In this document: positions 8,326-17,657 of the stretch, piece after piece | Layout of the letters: every line of letters starts with the position of its first letter | Position numbering within the stretch: the stretch's first letter is position 1 | From: Lysobacter sp. | Lineage (GTDB): Bacteria > Pseudomonadota > Gammaproteobacteria > Xanthomonadales > Xanthomonadaceae | DNA length: 64,000 nucleotides | Direction of reading: 5' to 3' | Assembly: GCA_019634715.1 (NCBI GenBank) | Contig: JAHCAU010000009.1 | Location: 142,249 to 206,248 of the forward strand | Position numbers and translations under genes: made by a program | The notes under the pieces: model-generated | Told to the model about the DNA's origin: nothing | Databases searched by the model: none | The model's input: the letters and a program-made list of their open reading frames with translations, nothing else

Positions 8326-10311
8326 ATGGATCCGCAGACCGCCCCGCCCCGCCTCGACCGCCTCGACGATGCCGTCGAGACCCTTCTCGCCAGCATCGAC
8401 GGCCCGCTGCGCGTCGCCGCGCCGCTGGGCATCGGCAAGCCGCACCGGCTGCTCAATGCGCTCTACGCGCGGATGGCGGCCGACCCGTCGCGCGCCCTGC
8501 ACCTGTACACGGCGCTGTCGCTGGATCCGCCGACACCGGCGAACGACCTGCAGCGACGCTTCCTCGCGCCGTTCCTCAGCCGCCAGTTCGGCGACGACTT
8601 CCCGCGCCTGGCCTACGTGGAGGCGATGAAGCGCGACGCGCTGCCGGCGCACGTCGAGGTGGAGGAGTTCTACATGCAGTCCGGCGCGCTGCTGCGCTCC
8701 CGCCAGGCGCAGCGCCGCTACGCCAGCCTCAACTACACCCATGTCGCGCGCGCCATCGCCGACCGCGGCGCGAACGTGTTCGTGCAGAAGGTGGCGGCCA
8801 ATGCCGACGGCAGCCGTCTTTCGCTGTCGTCGAACACCGACCTGACCTTCGATGCGGTCGACGCGATCGTCGCGCGCGGGCTGCCGCGGCCGTTGATGGT
8901 GGCGGAAGTCGATCCCGAGCTGCCGTGGATCGAGAACGGCGCGTCGGTCGACGCCGCCTACTTCGACCTGGTGGTGACGCCGCCGGGGCCGCATCCGAAG
9001 CTGTTCGCGCTGCCGCGCCAGCCGGTGGCCGATGCCGAGTACGCGATCGGCTTCTTCGCCAGCACCCTGGTGCGCGACGGCGGCACGCTGCAGATCGGCA
9101 TCGGCGCGCTGGCCGATGCGCTGTCGCACGCGCTGGTGCTGCGCCACACCGACAACGCGACGTATCGGCGCGTGCTGCAGGCGCTGGACCCGGACATCGA
9201 GCGGCATCCGGCGGTGATCGCCAGCGGCGGGCTGGGTCCGTTCGCCATCGGCCTGTACGGCTGCAGCGAGATGATCAACGAGGGCTTCCGCGCGCTGGTG
9301 CAGGCCGGGGTGATCCGGCGCAAGGTGGTCGACGACGAGGCGCTGATGCGGCGGATCTACGCGAGCGAGGCCGGCGACGGCAGCGCCAGCGAGGCCGATC
9401 TCGCCCGGCTCGACCGCGAGGGCGAATTCCTGCACGGCGCGTTCTACCTCGGTTCGCACGATTTCTACGACTGGCTGCGCACGCTCGACGACGACGCGCG
9501 GCGCGGCATCGGCATGCGCCGGGTCAGCGAGGTGAACGAACTCTATGGCGGGCGCGAATCGCTGGAGCGCGTGCAGCGCCGCGAATCGCGCTTCTTCAAC
9601 ACCTGCATGATGGCCACCGCGCTGGGCGCGGCGGTGTCGGACGCGCTGGCCGATGGCCGCGTGGTCTCCGGCGTCGGCGGCCAGTACAACTTCGTGGCGA
9701 TGGCGCATGCCCTGCCCTGCGCGCGCTCGGTGCTGATGCTGCGCGCCACGCGCGAGGAGCCGGGCCTGCCGGCGATCTCCAGCGTGCTGTGGAACTACGG
9801 CCACACCACCATCCCGCGCCACCTGCGCGACCTCTACGTCAGCGAATACGGCATCGCCGACCTGCGCGGCGCCTGCGACGAAGACTGCGTGCTGGCGATG
9901 GCCGGCATCGCCGATGCGCGATTCCAGCCACTGCTGCTGCGCAGCGCCTACGACCACGGCAAGGTCGACAGCGCCACGCCCGATCCGCACGCGCTGGCGC
10001 ACAACACGCCCGAACGCCTGCGCGCCGCACTCGTCCCGTTCCGCGCCGACGGCAGCCTGCCCGACTATCCGCTGGGCAGCGATTTCACGCCGGTGGAGCA
10101 GCGTCTGGTGAAGGCATTGACCTGGTTGAAGGCGAACACCGCCACGCGCGCCGCGAAGCTGAAGACGATCGCGCGGGCCTTGTTCGCACCGAAGGCGACC
10201 TCGGCGGACGACCTCGAAGCGCTGGACCGGATGGGCTACGCCTCGCCCGCGGGTGCGGGCGAGACGCTGTACGCGAAACTGGTGACGCTGGCGCTGCGCT
10301 CCACGCGTTGA
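8326..10311 (+). CDS. Acetyl-CoA hydrolase/transferase family protein
   Basis: 661 aa from the ATG at 8326 (an upstream ATG at 8266 would add 20 residues with no family look). This class I CoA-transferase/hydrolase family moves CoA between acetyl-CoA and carboxylic acids or hydrolyses it. Visible signatures are GTLQIGIGALADAL and GSASEAD in the middle and the glycine-rich SGVGGQYNFVAMA region with the following TIPRHL and SEYGIADLRG. Length fits the long Xanthomonas-type members. It is transcribed divergently from the BlaI/M56 operon and its 5' region lies next to those operators, so shared regulation is possible but not shown. Confidence 0.88.
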   Translation: MDPQTAPPRLDRLDDAVETLLASIDGPLRVAAPLGIGKPHRLLNALYARMAADPSRALHLYTALSLDPPTPANDLQRRFLAPFLSRQFGDDFPRLAYVEAMKRDALPAHVEVEEFYMQSGALLRSRQAQRRYASLNYTHVARAIADRGANVFVQKVAANADGSRLSLSSNTDLTFDAVDAIVARGLPRPLMVAEVDPELPWIENGASVDAAYFDLVVTPPGPHPKLFALPRQPVADAEYAIGFFASTLVRDGGTLQIGIGALADALSHALVLRHTDNATYRRVLQALDPDIERHPAVIASGGLGPFAIGLYGCSEMINEGFRALVQAGVIRRKVVDDEALMRRIYASEAGDGSASEADLARLDREGEFLHGAFYLGSHDFYDWLRTLDDDARRGIGMRRVSEVNELYGGRESLERVQRRESRFFNTCMMATALGAAVSDALADGRVVSGVGGQYNFVAMAHALPCARSVLMLRATREEPGLPAISSVLWNYGHTTIPRHLRDLYVSEYGIADLRGACDEDCVLAMAGIADARFQPLLLRSAYDHGKVDSATPDPHALAHNTPERLRAALVPFRADGSLPDYPLGSDFTPVEQRLVKALTWLKANTATRAAKLKTIARALFAPKATSADDLEALDRMGYASPAGAGETLYAKLVTLALRSTR

Positions 10312-10356
10312 AGCACGTCGCGCCAATGGTCGACGGCGCCGCTCGATCGCGCCGGA

Positions 10357-10674
10357 TCAGGGCCTCGGCCTGATGGTGGTGCGGCCACTGCCGCGCCCGC
10401 CCGTGCCGTCGTCCTGGATCGGCGACAGCGAGGTGTCGCCGGTGCCGATGCCCGCAGACGCCGCACGGCTGGCCGCCGTCGGCTGGCAGGCTTCGACGAT
10501 CACGGCATTGGCGTACTGCGCGACCTGGGCCTTGCAGCCGGTTTCGGTCGCATCGACGATGGCGATCACGGTGCGGGCATCCTGCGCGATCGATGCGGTC
10601 CAGACGATGTCTTCGGCGTAGGCCGTGCCCGTGGCGAACAACAGGGCGGCCGGAAGGGTCCATGCGTGTTTCAT
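10357..10674 (-). CDS. Small secreted two-cysteine protein
   Basis: 105 aa with a clear signal peptide (residues 1-20, cleavage after GTAYA). The mature part is about 85 aa with exactly two Cys (GC-K and EAC-Q, 15 residues apart), and a Gly/Thr/Arg-rich C-terminal tail. AAGGAG lies six bases before the ATG. I do not recognise the family. It shares a W-T/S-A-x-I/V-A start and the spacing C, then Val-rich strand, then C-Q with the protein at 11340-11669, suggesting paralogy. It probably resides in the periplasm or outside the cell. Confidence 0.7.
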   Translation of the reverse strand: MKHAWTLPAALLFATGTAYAEDIVWTASIAQDARTVIAIVDATETGCKAQVAQYANAVIVEACQPTAASRAASAGIGTGDTSLSPIQDDGTGGRGSGRTTIRPRP

Positions 10675-10782
10675 TGCTTCTCCTTGAGGGTGTGGTCTGA
10701 ATTCATCGATGGGTGGGTCGACGGTTCGATGGATCGACGGCTCCGGGCGGGACGATGGCGAGCAGCGAATGCTGTGCGCGCC

Positions 10783-11262
10783 TCACTTCTTCGGACGGTC
10801 GCGCTTGCGCAAGGGGTCGGTGATCGCGTGGATCCGGGTCAGCACGGCTTCGTATTCGGCCGCACGGTAGGTCTCCCGCGCATTGCGCACTTCCGCCAGC
10901 AGCAGGCGGGCGACCTCAAGCGATTCGCGCGGCGAATCACCGTCGACCAGCAGGGTGTACGGCGCGGCGTCCATCAACGGCAGGCCGCCCTTGAACGACC
11001 AGCGCGGCGTGCACGGGCTGATGCTCTCGACCGTGTGTCCGTGGTTCTGGACGGCGTTGGCGATGGCCGTGTCGAGGGCATGCTCGCAGGCGCCGGCGCT
11101 GCTCAACGGACCGACGGTGACGCCGGACGGGGGCACGCCGACGAAATCGGCCGAGCCGTAATAGACCAGGACGCCCTGCGGGATCTGTTCGGCACGGACG
11201 GGAGCGGCCGTGCAGGCCAGGGCGGCGGCGAGCGTGACGCTCGCGAGAACAAGCGATTTCAT
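10783..11262 (-). CDS. Small secreted protein of unknown function
   Basis: 159 aa from the ATG at 11262, preceded by AGGAAGA; the signal peptide covers residues 1-22 (cleavage after PVRA). The mature part has two Cys (GACEHAL and SPCTP, 24 residues apart) within a segment that also contains VLVYYGSADFVGVPP. A helical C-terminal half ends in a basic tail (KRDRPKK). The frame stays open well upstream, but the signal peptide and SD fix the start. It belongs to the same local group as its two neighbours on the minus strand. Function not recognised. Confidence 0.72.
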   Translation of the reverse strand: MKSLVLASVTLAAALACTAAPVRAEQIPQGVLVYYGSADFVGVPPSGVTVGPLSSAGACEHALDTAIANAVQNHGHTVESISPCTPRWSFKGGLPLMDAAPYTLLVDGDSPRESLEVARLLLAEVRNARETYRAAEYEAVLTRIHAITDPLRKRDRPKK

Positions 11263-11339
11263 GCGTGTGGTCTTCCTGCAGGACTGGGGCCGGGCGGCTG
11301 CGCCCGGCGGAATCGACATGGGGTGGCCCGTGCGGCCGG

Positions 11340-11669
11340 TCATTTCTTCTCGAGGTTCACCAATCCCTGCTGGCACGGACGCACCACCTGCGGATTCGAG
11401 TGGGTCTGCTGCAGCATCGCGTCGACCTGGATCTGGCAGGCGGCCTGCGAACTGGCGACGAGGACGCGGGTGAAACGGCCGACGACATTGGTCGGCATGC
11501 CCGTCGTCGGATCGGTGTAGTAGCCGTTGTAGGCGACGGCCGCGCTCCACAGGCCACCGATGCCGCCGACGTTGTTGGCGGCCAGCGCGGGCAATGCGCA
11601 CAGGCTGATCAGGAGGGCGAGGGCGATTCGGCGGGCGGCAGTGAGCGGACGCATCGTGGCGGGAGTCAT
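11340..11669 (-). CDS. Small secreted two-cysteine protein
   Basis: 109 aa with a signal peptide (about residues 1-31; cleavage after PALA; MRPLTAARR at residue 6 is an alternative start). The mature part begins ANNVGGIGGLWSAAVAYNGYY and holds two Cys (AACQI and RPCQQ, 20 residues apart). The arrangement W-S-A-A-V-A, then R-x-x-R-V-x-V-A, then C-x-x-Q-V resembles the protein at 10357-10674. No good SD is seen, so expression may be coupled or weak. Function unknown. Confidence 0.68.
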   Translation of the reverse strand: MTPATMRPLTAARRIALALLISLCALPALAANNVGGIGGLWSAAVAYNGYYTDPTTGMPTNVVGRFTRVLVASSQAACQIQVDAMLQQTHSNPQVVRPCQQGLVNLEKK

Positions 11670-11960
11670 CGGGAGGTCTCGGGTCGTCGTGGTGGGCCGG
11701 TCGTTGCCGGGTCAAGCCCGCGATGCGGGCCTGACCAGACTGGGCATGCCCCGAACGGGCCTCCAGTGCGAAGCCGGGGCGTCCGCGGGACGTCGACAGG
11801 GCGTTTTCGCGATGCGCCAGCAGGCCACGGGATCCGGATCGAACGGAGGATCAATCACTTGATGTGCATTTCGCCCCGTGTTCTCCCCGACACGCGGCGA
11901 CCCGACGACCCGGCGTGGTCCTAGACTGTCCTTCCACACCGCTCACCGGATCGAGAGACC
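11670..11960. other. Intergenic region between divergent small secreted protein genes
   Basis: No gene is seen. An AT-richer stretch near 11840-11870 (AATCACTTGATGTGCATTTCG) could hold promoter elements, but no convincing -35/-10 pair was found. Confidence 0.3.
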
Positions 11961-12461
11961 ATGCGCCACGCTTCCCCTCTGTCGCTCCTGCTCTGCCTGC
12001 TCGCCGCTTCGACGGCATCCGCGCACGACACCGTGCCCAAGACCTGGTGTCCGACGGGGACCCAGCAGGTCGTCATCCGGCAGTTCTCCTTCACCGAACG
12101 CCAGCTGGTCGACTACCGCAACGAGCGCCTGGGCGATGCCTCGGTACTCGGCAGCACCTGCAACAGTCTCAAGACCTGCGGGATCATCGACGAGTGGTAC
12201 TGGGCGAACCAGATGGCGCACGAGTTCGCGCTGGGCAGCCACCTGCTGCGCGGCGCGACCAGCACGTCGCTGAGCGAATCGGCGATGCCCGTGGTGACGT
12301 CGCCGTCCACGTTCAACCTCAACAAGGACGTGGACCCCGTCAACGGCATCCTCGACCACCACGATCGGTACCGCTTCAAGCAGGGACTGAGCGGCAATGT
12401 CGTCGTGTGCCGTGCCGTGGCAACGCCGGTGCCCTCCGAGACTGAAGTCAGGGTGCGCTGA
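11961..12461 (+). CDS. Secreted cysteine-containing protein of unknown function
   Basis: 166 aa with a signal peptide (residues 1-21, cleavage after TASA). The mature protein has four Cys (WCPTG, STCNS, KTCGI, VVCRA), probably two disulfides. It also contains an Asp/His-rich stretch (VDPVNGILDHHDRYRF), an acidic/His segment that might bind metal. It is transcribed rightward, opposite to the three other small secreted genes before it, and convergent with the TPR/PAS gene. Family not recognised. Confidence 0.72.
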   Translation: MRHASPLSLLLCLLAASTASAHDTVPKTWCPTGTQQVVIRQFSFTERQLVDYRNERLGDASVLGSTCNSLKTCGIIDEWYWANQMAHEFALGSHLLRGATSTSLSESAMPVVTSPSTFNLNKDVDPVNGILDHHDRYRFKQGLSGNVVVCRAVATPVPSETEVRVR

Positions 12462-12480
12462 GCGCGACCTTATTCGTGTT

Positions 12481-12504
12481 TCCGCACGCGGCGATGCGTG
12501 CGGA
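12481..12504. terminator. Hairpin between convergent genes
   Basis: TCCGCACGC (12481-12489) pairs perfectly with GCGTGCGGA (12496-12504) over a six-base loop, between the ends of two convergent genes. There is no T tract, so termination is only suggested. Confidence 0.4.
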
Positions 12505-12549
12505 CGAGGTCGGGACAGCGCGGTCGAACCCGCAGCGCCGGAGCGGTCG

Positions 12550-14760
12550 TCAGACCAGCGCGCTGCGCCGGGTGTAGGCCAGCACCGTGTCGACCTGGCG
12601 CTGCAGGCGTTCGCGCACGTCGGCATCCATCGCGCAGTGTTCGAGCACGTAGTAGCCGGTGCGCACCACATCGCGCCAGCGCGGGTTCTGCGGCAGGCGC
12701 GACAGGCCCAGGTAGCGCTCCATGGCGCGGGCGCGGACCCGGCCGTCGTCGACGGCCACGCGCCAGATGCGGCTCTTTTCGGCCAGTTCCAGGCGCCCGC
12801 TGCCGGTGCTGCGTTCCCACGCTTCCAGCGAGGACAGCATCAGTTCGACCAGCGACCGGCGGAAATCCTCGCGCAGCCGGGTGTCCTGCGTCGCCGCACC
12901 TTCGGACGGCCCTGCCCCCGCCAGGGCCTCGCCCTGCTCGACCGGCGCATCGGGCGTGCGTGCGGAAGACGTGCCGGACGGCAGGCCGATCGTCGTGTCG
13001 GCGGTCTCGGCGACCGGAGGCACGGACAGTTCGCAGACGATCAGCCCGTCGCCCTGCGGCCACTGGCTGAGCCTTGCGCGCCAGCATCGATCATCGGCGA
13101 GCGCCAGGTCGAGCTGCTGGTCCGTCGTGTCCTCCATGCGTTCCAGCGCGGCACGCAGGGCGTCGCCATCGCCGGCCGACAGCCGTTCCGACAGCGGCAC
13201 GCCGACCAGCCCGCGCGGCTCCGCGCCGAGCGCCGTGCAGGCGGCCCGGTTCGCGGCCAGCACCAGCCCCTCCGCATCCAGCAGGCAGACCGCGTCCTCG
13301 CGGCTGTCGAGCAGCGCCTGCAGCAACTGCCGATCCTCGGCCAGCGCGCCGGCCTCGCGCCGGTAGCGCGCCAGCGCCTCTTCCTTGCGCGCCAGGCGCG
13401 CGGCTTCGAGCAGGCGTTCGCGCTGCCGCCTGCGCTGGAGCACCAGCCAGCCACCGAGCATCGTCGCCACGGCGACCGCGACGGTCAGCCACAGCAGCAG
13501 CGTGCGTTGCCGCACTTCGGCCTGGCGCCGCTGGTTGTCGGCTTCGAGCCGGGCGATGGTGCGATCGCGTTCGGCGGTCTGGAAGATCGTGAGCAACCAG
13601 CGCAACTGGTTGTCGTGCTTGGCGCCGGCGGCCTTCAGCGCCTTCGCATGCGCGCGGCGCAGGGTCTCGAGCGCGGCGGCGCGATCGCCCAGCGCCTCCT
13701 GCGCCAAGGCCAGCTCCTGCAGGAGTTCGATGTAGACCGATTCGTAATCGCCGGTGTCGGCGAGGGCGATGCGCAGCCGCGCGGCCGCGGCCGACGGATC
13801 GCCGGAGACCCGGTCCAGGCGCGCGACCTGCCACTGGAACACTGCCGGCAGCGGATCCGGATGCGCTGCCGCCACGGCCAGCCCTGTCGCCTTCCAGCGC
13901 GCCGCAGCGGCGATGTCGCCCTGCGCCAGCGCGGCCTCGATCAGGCGGCCGGTGGTGCGCAATTCGTAATCGCGCAGGCCGAGCTCGCGATAGATCCCCA
14001 GCGCCTCGTCCAGCCAGCGCGCGGCCTCGCGCGGCCGGTCCTTCGCCATTTCGACCACGGCCATGCTTTCCAGCGCGTGCACCGCATCCTTGCGCTTGCC
14101 GGCTTCGATGAAGAACCGCCGCGCTTCGCGGTAATTGCGCAGCGCCTCCTCGTGGTTGCCCTGTTCGCGGTAGACATCGGCGATGTTGTTGAACACCGCG
14201 CCGCCGACCTTACCCTGCGCGCGCTGCATCTCGAGGCTGCGGGTGAACGCCTGCAGTGCACCGCGATAGTCGCCGAGCCGGCGCAGCGTGCTGCCGATGG
14301 CGTTGGTATCGCTGGCGATGGCGTCGCGAGCCTCGCGCGCCTCGGCGAGCGAGAGCGCGCATTCCAGCAAGGCCTTGGCCTCCGGCATGCGTCCGTGGGA
14401 ATAGGCCAGGCTGCCGCGAGCGCGGACCAGCGCATGGCGCGAGGTCGCATTGCCCCGCCCCGCCAGTACCGACTCGGCGCAGTCGAGCGCCTCGCCGGCG
14501 CCGTCCTGGTCGCCGGCCTGCAGGCGCGTCTTCGCCACCGCTACCAACCGCTGCGCACGCTGGTCCGCGTCCGCATCGGCCGGGACACGCAGCTCGACCG
14601 CACTCTGGCAGGCGGCGGGGTCGGGCAGCGCGGCGGCGGGGCGGGCCACGTCGCAGCGCACGCCCGCATCCTGCGCAGCAGCGGTGGACACGGACATCAG
14701 GACGATGGCCGATGCAACCAGGGACAGCAGCTGCGGCGGAACACTCGGGCGCGGAGTCAT
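12550..14760 (-). CDS. TPR- and PAS-containing membrane regulator
   Basis: 736 aa. A signal peptide or first membrane segment (about 8-29) is followed by TPR-like helical repeats (about 70-390), including GDYRGALQAFTRSLE and GNHEEALRNYREARR. A membrane segment (about 420-442), a coiled linker and a PAS-like domain (about 478-580; DAVCLLDAEGLVLAANRAAC) follow. The C-terminal module (about 630-736: EKSRIWRVAVDDGRVRARAM, LGLSRLPQNPRWRDVV) has no enzyme motif I recognise; there is no histidine kinase, GGDEF or EAL sequence. The layout suggests a periplasmic TPR sensor signalling to a cytoplasmic output domain. The start at 14760 begins the signal sequence. It is transcribed in the same direction as tkt, 76 bases downstream of its stop. 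Confidence 0.8.
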   Translation of the reverse strand: MTPRPSVPPQLLSLVASAIVLMSVSTAAAQDAGVRCDVARPAAALPDPAACQSAVELRVPADADADQRAQRLVAVAKTRLQAGDQDGAGEALDCAESVLAGRGNATSRHALVRARGSLAYSHGRMPEAKALLECALSLAEAREARDAIASDTNAIGSTLRRLGDYRGALQAFTRSLEMQRAQGKVGGAVFNNIADVYREQGNHEEALRNYREARRFFIEAGKRKDAVHALESMAVVEMAKDRPREAARWLDEALGIYRELGLRDYELRTTGRLIEAALAQGDIAAAARWKATGLAVAAAHPDPLPAVFQWQVARLDRVSGDPSAAAARLRIALADTGDYESVYIELLQELALAQEALGDRAAALETLRRAHAKALKAAGAKHDNQLRWLLTIFQTAERDRTIARLEADNQRRQAEVRQRTLLLWLTVAVAVATMLGGWLVLQRRRQRERLLEAARLARKEEALARYRREAGALAEDRQLLQALLDSREDAVCLLDAEGLVLAANRAACTALGAEPRGLVGVPLSERLSAGDGDALRAALERMEDTTDQQLDLALADDRCWRARLSQWPQGDGLIVCELSVPPVAETADTTIGLPSGTSSARTPDAPVEQGEALAGAGPSEGAATQDTRLREDFRRSLVELMLSSLEAWERSTGSGRLELAEKSRIWRVAVDDGRVRARAMERYLGLSRLPQNPRWRDVVRTGYYVLEHCAMDADVRERLQRQVDTVLAYTRRSALV

Positions 14761-14836
14761 CGCGTCCGAGTGTAGCCGAAGGTCGAACCGCGCCCGCTCG
14801 CCCGACGACAGGCGTCGCGCCACGGCACGGCCCGGA

Positions 14837-16825
14837 TCAGCCCAGCGAACGCGCGGCGGCGACGACGGCGTCGACGGTGATGCCGAAGTGCGGATACAGC
14901 TTTTCCGCCGGCGCCGATGCGCCGTAGGTGTCGATGCCGATCACCTCGCCGTCCAGGCCGACGTACTTGCGCCAGAAATCGCGCACGCCGGCTTCGATGG
15001 CGACGCGCTTGCGGCTGGCCTTCGGCAGCACGGATTCGCGATAGGCCGGATCCTGGCGGTCGAACACGTCGGTCGAGGGCATCGACACCACGCGCGCGCC
15101 GTCGCCGAGCTGTTCGGCGGCCTGCATGGCGAGGCCGACTTCCGAACCGGTGGCGATCAGGATGAATTCCGGCGCGCCGACGCTGTCCTTCAGCACGTAG
15201 CCGCCACGACGGATGTCGGCGACCTGCGCCTCACTGCGCGACTGATGCGGCAGGTTCTGGCGCGAGAACACCAGGCAGGACGGGCCTTCACGGCGCTCGA
15301 TCGCGGCGCGCCAACACACCGCGGATTCGACCGCGTCGCACGGGCGCCACACATCGTTGTCGGGGATGTAGCGCAGCGAAGCGAGGTGCTCGACCGGCTG
15401 GTGGGTCGGGCCATCCTCGCCGAGGCCGATCGAGTCGTGGGTGTAGACGTGGATCGCCTGCGCGCCCATCAGCGCGCTCATGCGCACCGCGTTGCGGGCG
15501 TAGTCGCTGAACACGAGGAAGGTGGCGTCGTACGGCAGGAAACCGCCGTGCAGCGCCAGACCATTGCTGATCGCGGTCATCGCGAATTCGCGCACGCCGT
15601 AATAGACGTAGTTGGCGTCCGGGTCGCTGCCGGCGACCGTCTTGCTGCCCTTCCACAGGGTCAGGTTGGAATGCGCCAGGTCGGCCGAACCGCCGACCAG
15701 TTCCGGCAGCAGCGGCGCGAAGGTTTCGATCGCCATCTGCGAAGCCTTGCGCGAGGCGACCACCGGACCTTCGGCCTGCAGCTTGGCGATGTAGGCATCG
15801 GCGTTCGCGGCGAAATCGGCCGGCAGTTCGCCGTCGAGGCGACGGGTGAATTCGGCGGCGGCTTCGGGATGCGCGGCGGCATAGCGGTCGAACAGGTTCG
15901 CCCAGGCGTGTTCGTTCATCGTGCCGGCCTCGTGCGCCGACCAGGCATCCGCGACGGCCTTCGGGATCTCGAACGGTGCGTGCGGCCAGTGCAGCGCGGC
16001 GCGGGTGGCCGCCACTTCATCCTTGCCCAGCGGCGCGCCGTGCGAGGACTCCTTGCCGGCCTTCGCCGGCGAGCCGAAACCGATCGTGGTACGGCAGCAG
16101 ATCAGCACCGGCTTGTCCGAGCCCAGCGCGCTGTCGATCGCGCCCTTGATCGCGACCGGATCGTGGCCGTCGACGCCGCGGATCACGTTCCAGCCGTAGG
16201 CTTCGAAGCGCGCCGGCGTGTCGTCGGTGAACCAGCCCTGCACCTGGCCGTCGATGGAGATGCTGTTGTCGTCCCAGAAGGCGACGAGCTTGTTGAGCTT
16301 CCAGGTGCCGGCCAGCGACGCGGCCTCGTGCGAGACGCCTTCCATCAGGCAGCCGTCGCCCATGAACACCCAGGTGCGGTGGTCGACGATGTCGTAGCCG
16401 GGGCGGTTGAAGCGCTGCGCCAGCAGCTTCTCGGCCAGGGCGAAGCCGACGGCGTTGGCGAAGCCCTGGCCGAGCGGGCCGGTGGTGGTCTCCACGCCCG
16501 GGGTCATGTGGTTCTCGGGGTGGCCGGCGGTCTTCGAACCAAGCTGGCGGAAGTTCTTCAGCTCCTCGATCGGCAGGTCGTAGCCGGCGAGGTGCAGCAG
16601 GCCGTACTGCAGCATCGAGCCATGGCCGTTGGAGAGCACGAAGCGGTCGCGGTTGGCCCACTTCGGGTTGTTCGGGTTGTGGCGGTAATAGTCGTTCCAG
16701 AGCACTTCGGCGATGTCGGCCATGCCCATGGGCATGCCGGGATGGCCGGAGTTGGCGGCCTGGACGGCGTCGATGGCGAGGAAACGGAGGGCGTTGGCGA
16801 GGTCGCGGCGGCTGGGCGTCGTCAT
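14837..16825 (-). CDS. tkt: Transketolase
   Basis: 662 aa. This thiamine diphosphate enzyme of the pentose phosphate pathway transfers two-carbon ketol units. The N-terminal domain shows [13 protein letters not shown] and the ThDP/Mg motif [13 protein letters not shown] with [11 protein letters not shown]. The middle domain has [11 protein letters not shown] and [19 protein letters not shown], the classic transketolase signature. Length and order are standard. It lies between the TPR/PAS regulator and a hairpin-rich interval. The start at 16825 matches the family N-terminus ([20 protein letters not shown]). Confidence 0.97.
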   Translation of the reverse strand: MTTPSRRDLANALRFLAIDAVQAANSGHPGMPMGMADIAEVLWNDYYRHNPNNPKWANRDRFVLSNGHGSMLQYGLLHLAGYDLPIEELKNFRQLGSKTAGHPENHMTPGVETTTGPLGQGFANAVGFALAEKLLAQRFNRPGYDIVDHRTWVFMGDGCLMEGVSHEAASLAGTWKLNKLVAFWDDNSISIDGQVQGWFTDDTPARFEAYGWNVIRGVDGHDPVAIKGAIDSALGSDKPVLICCRTTIGFGSPAKAGKESSHGAPLGKDEVAATRAALHWPHAPFEIPKAVADAWSAHEAGTMNEHAWANLFDRYAAAHPEAAAEFTRRLDGELPADFAANADAYIAKLQAEGPVVASRKASQMAIETFAPLLPELVGGSADLAHSNLTLWKGSKTVAGSDPDANYVYYGVREFAMTAISNGLALHGGFLPYDATFLVFSDYARNAVRMSALMGAQAIHVYTHDSIGLGEDGPTHQPVEHLASLRYIPDNDVWRPCDAVESAVCWRAAIERREGPSCLVFSRQNLPHQSRSEAQVADIRRGGYVLKDSVGAPEFILIATGSEVGLAMQAAEQLGDGARVVSMPSTDVFDRQDPAYRESVLPKASRKRVAIEAGVRDFWRKYVGLDGEVIGIDTYGASAPAEKLYPHFGITVDAVVAAARSLG

Positions 16826-16990
16826 GGGGAGCAGGCAGGAAGTCGGCGGCGCCCGGCGGTTCGCGGGCCGCCCATTGTCCCATCCCGGGGCCCCGGAGGG
16901 CCAACACCGCCGACGGGCGCGTCACGGCGGGAGGACAGGAAGGCCGGACCAGCCATCGGGCTGTGGGCACCAGCGCCTCTGCTTTGTTGT

Positions 16991-17056
16991 TGTAGGAGGG
17001 CCTTCAGGCCCGAGCTCTTGCTGAAGGAAGAGCTCGGGCCTGAAGGCCCTCCTACA
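16991..17056. repeat. Perfect 29-bp inverted repeat (large intergenic hairpin)
   Basis: The arms 16991-17019 and 17028-17056 are exact reverse complements (beginning TGTAGGAGGGCCTTCAGGCC) around an eight-base loop. The arm itself contains the smaller palindromic block GGGCCTTCAGGCCC. It lies downstream of the small secreted protein gene and upstream of tkt, both leftward. It resembles REP/BIME-type intergenic repeats of Xanthomonadaceae and Pseudomonas; it may stabilise mRNA ends or mark a mobile REP element. Confidence 0.8.
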
Positions 17057-17067
17057 GGATCCTGCGC

Positions 17068-17496
17068 TTACTTCTTGCGCGCCGAGTCGATCACCGCGCA
17101 CATCGACTTGACCTGGGTTTCCTGGCCGGAGGCGTAGCCCGGCGGCGTGGACTTGCTGACCGTGACCTTGGTGTCCTTGCCGGCGGCCTCGATCACGATG
17201 TTCCAGGGCAGCTGGATGGTCTGGCCCTTGTGTGCGGCGTTCTGCTCGAAGGACAGCGTGCCCGAACCCTTGTCGGACGAGGCCACGCGCAGGCCGGACT
17301 TCAGGCCGTCGGCCTGGATGCGGCTGAAGGCATCCGACGGCTTCACGCCGGACACGACTTCCCAGGTGCTGAAGGTGCGACCGCGCAGGAAGTTGCCGCT
17401 CTGCTGGTAGTTGGCTTCGCAGGGGCGGGGGTCGGCGGCCAAGGTCGGGGCGGCGAAAGCCAGCAGGCCCGCGGCGATCCACAGCGTCGTCTTCAT
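17068..17496 (-). CDS. Small secreted protein of unknown function
   Basis: 142 aa from the ATG at 17496 with GGAG nine bases upstream; an in-frame ATG at 17511 lacks that spacing. The signal peptide covers about residues 1-20 (cleavage after PTLA). The mature protein (about 122 aa) has one Cys near each end (RPCEANY and SMCAVID) that could bridge, and alternating hydrophobic strands (TLSFEQNA, IQLPWNIVIEA, KVTVSKS). No family recognised. The 29-bp inverted repeat follows its stop codon. Confidence 0.72.
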   Translation of the reverse strand: MKTTLWIAAGLLAFAAPTLAADPRPCEANYQQSGNFLRGRTFSTWEVVSGVKPSDAFSRIQADGLKSGLRVASSDKGSGTLSFEQNAAHKGQTIQLPWNIVIEAAGKDTKVTVSKSTPPGYASGQETQVKSMCAVIDSARKK

Positions 17497-17657
17497 CGTT
17501 CGATTCTCCATCGTGTTCGACGCCCCGGCGGGCGTCCATGTGCCAGGTGGTGGGGTGGGCGCTGTCGCCCACGGGGGTGGCGCGACGCGCGCAAGCGTAA
17601 CCCAAGCCCGGGCGCGAAGGCGTGAACTATGCCATCCGGCCAGCCGCGGGTGCTCGC

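Noticed and set aside
8230..10326. 698-codon minus-strand open frame opposite the acetyl-CoA hydrolase gene
   Set aside because: Composition is Arg/Ala/His-biased without domains, and it starts past the BlaI promoter region; the plus-strand gene is well supported.
12397..14775. 792-codon plus-strand open frame opposite the TPR/PAS gene
   Set aside because: No domain or signal features; the frame is the mirror of the regulator coding sequence.
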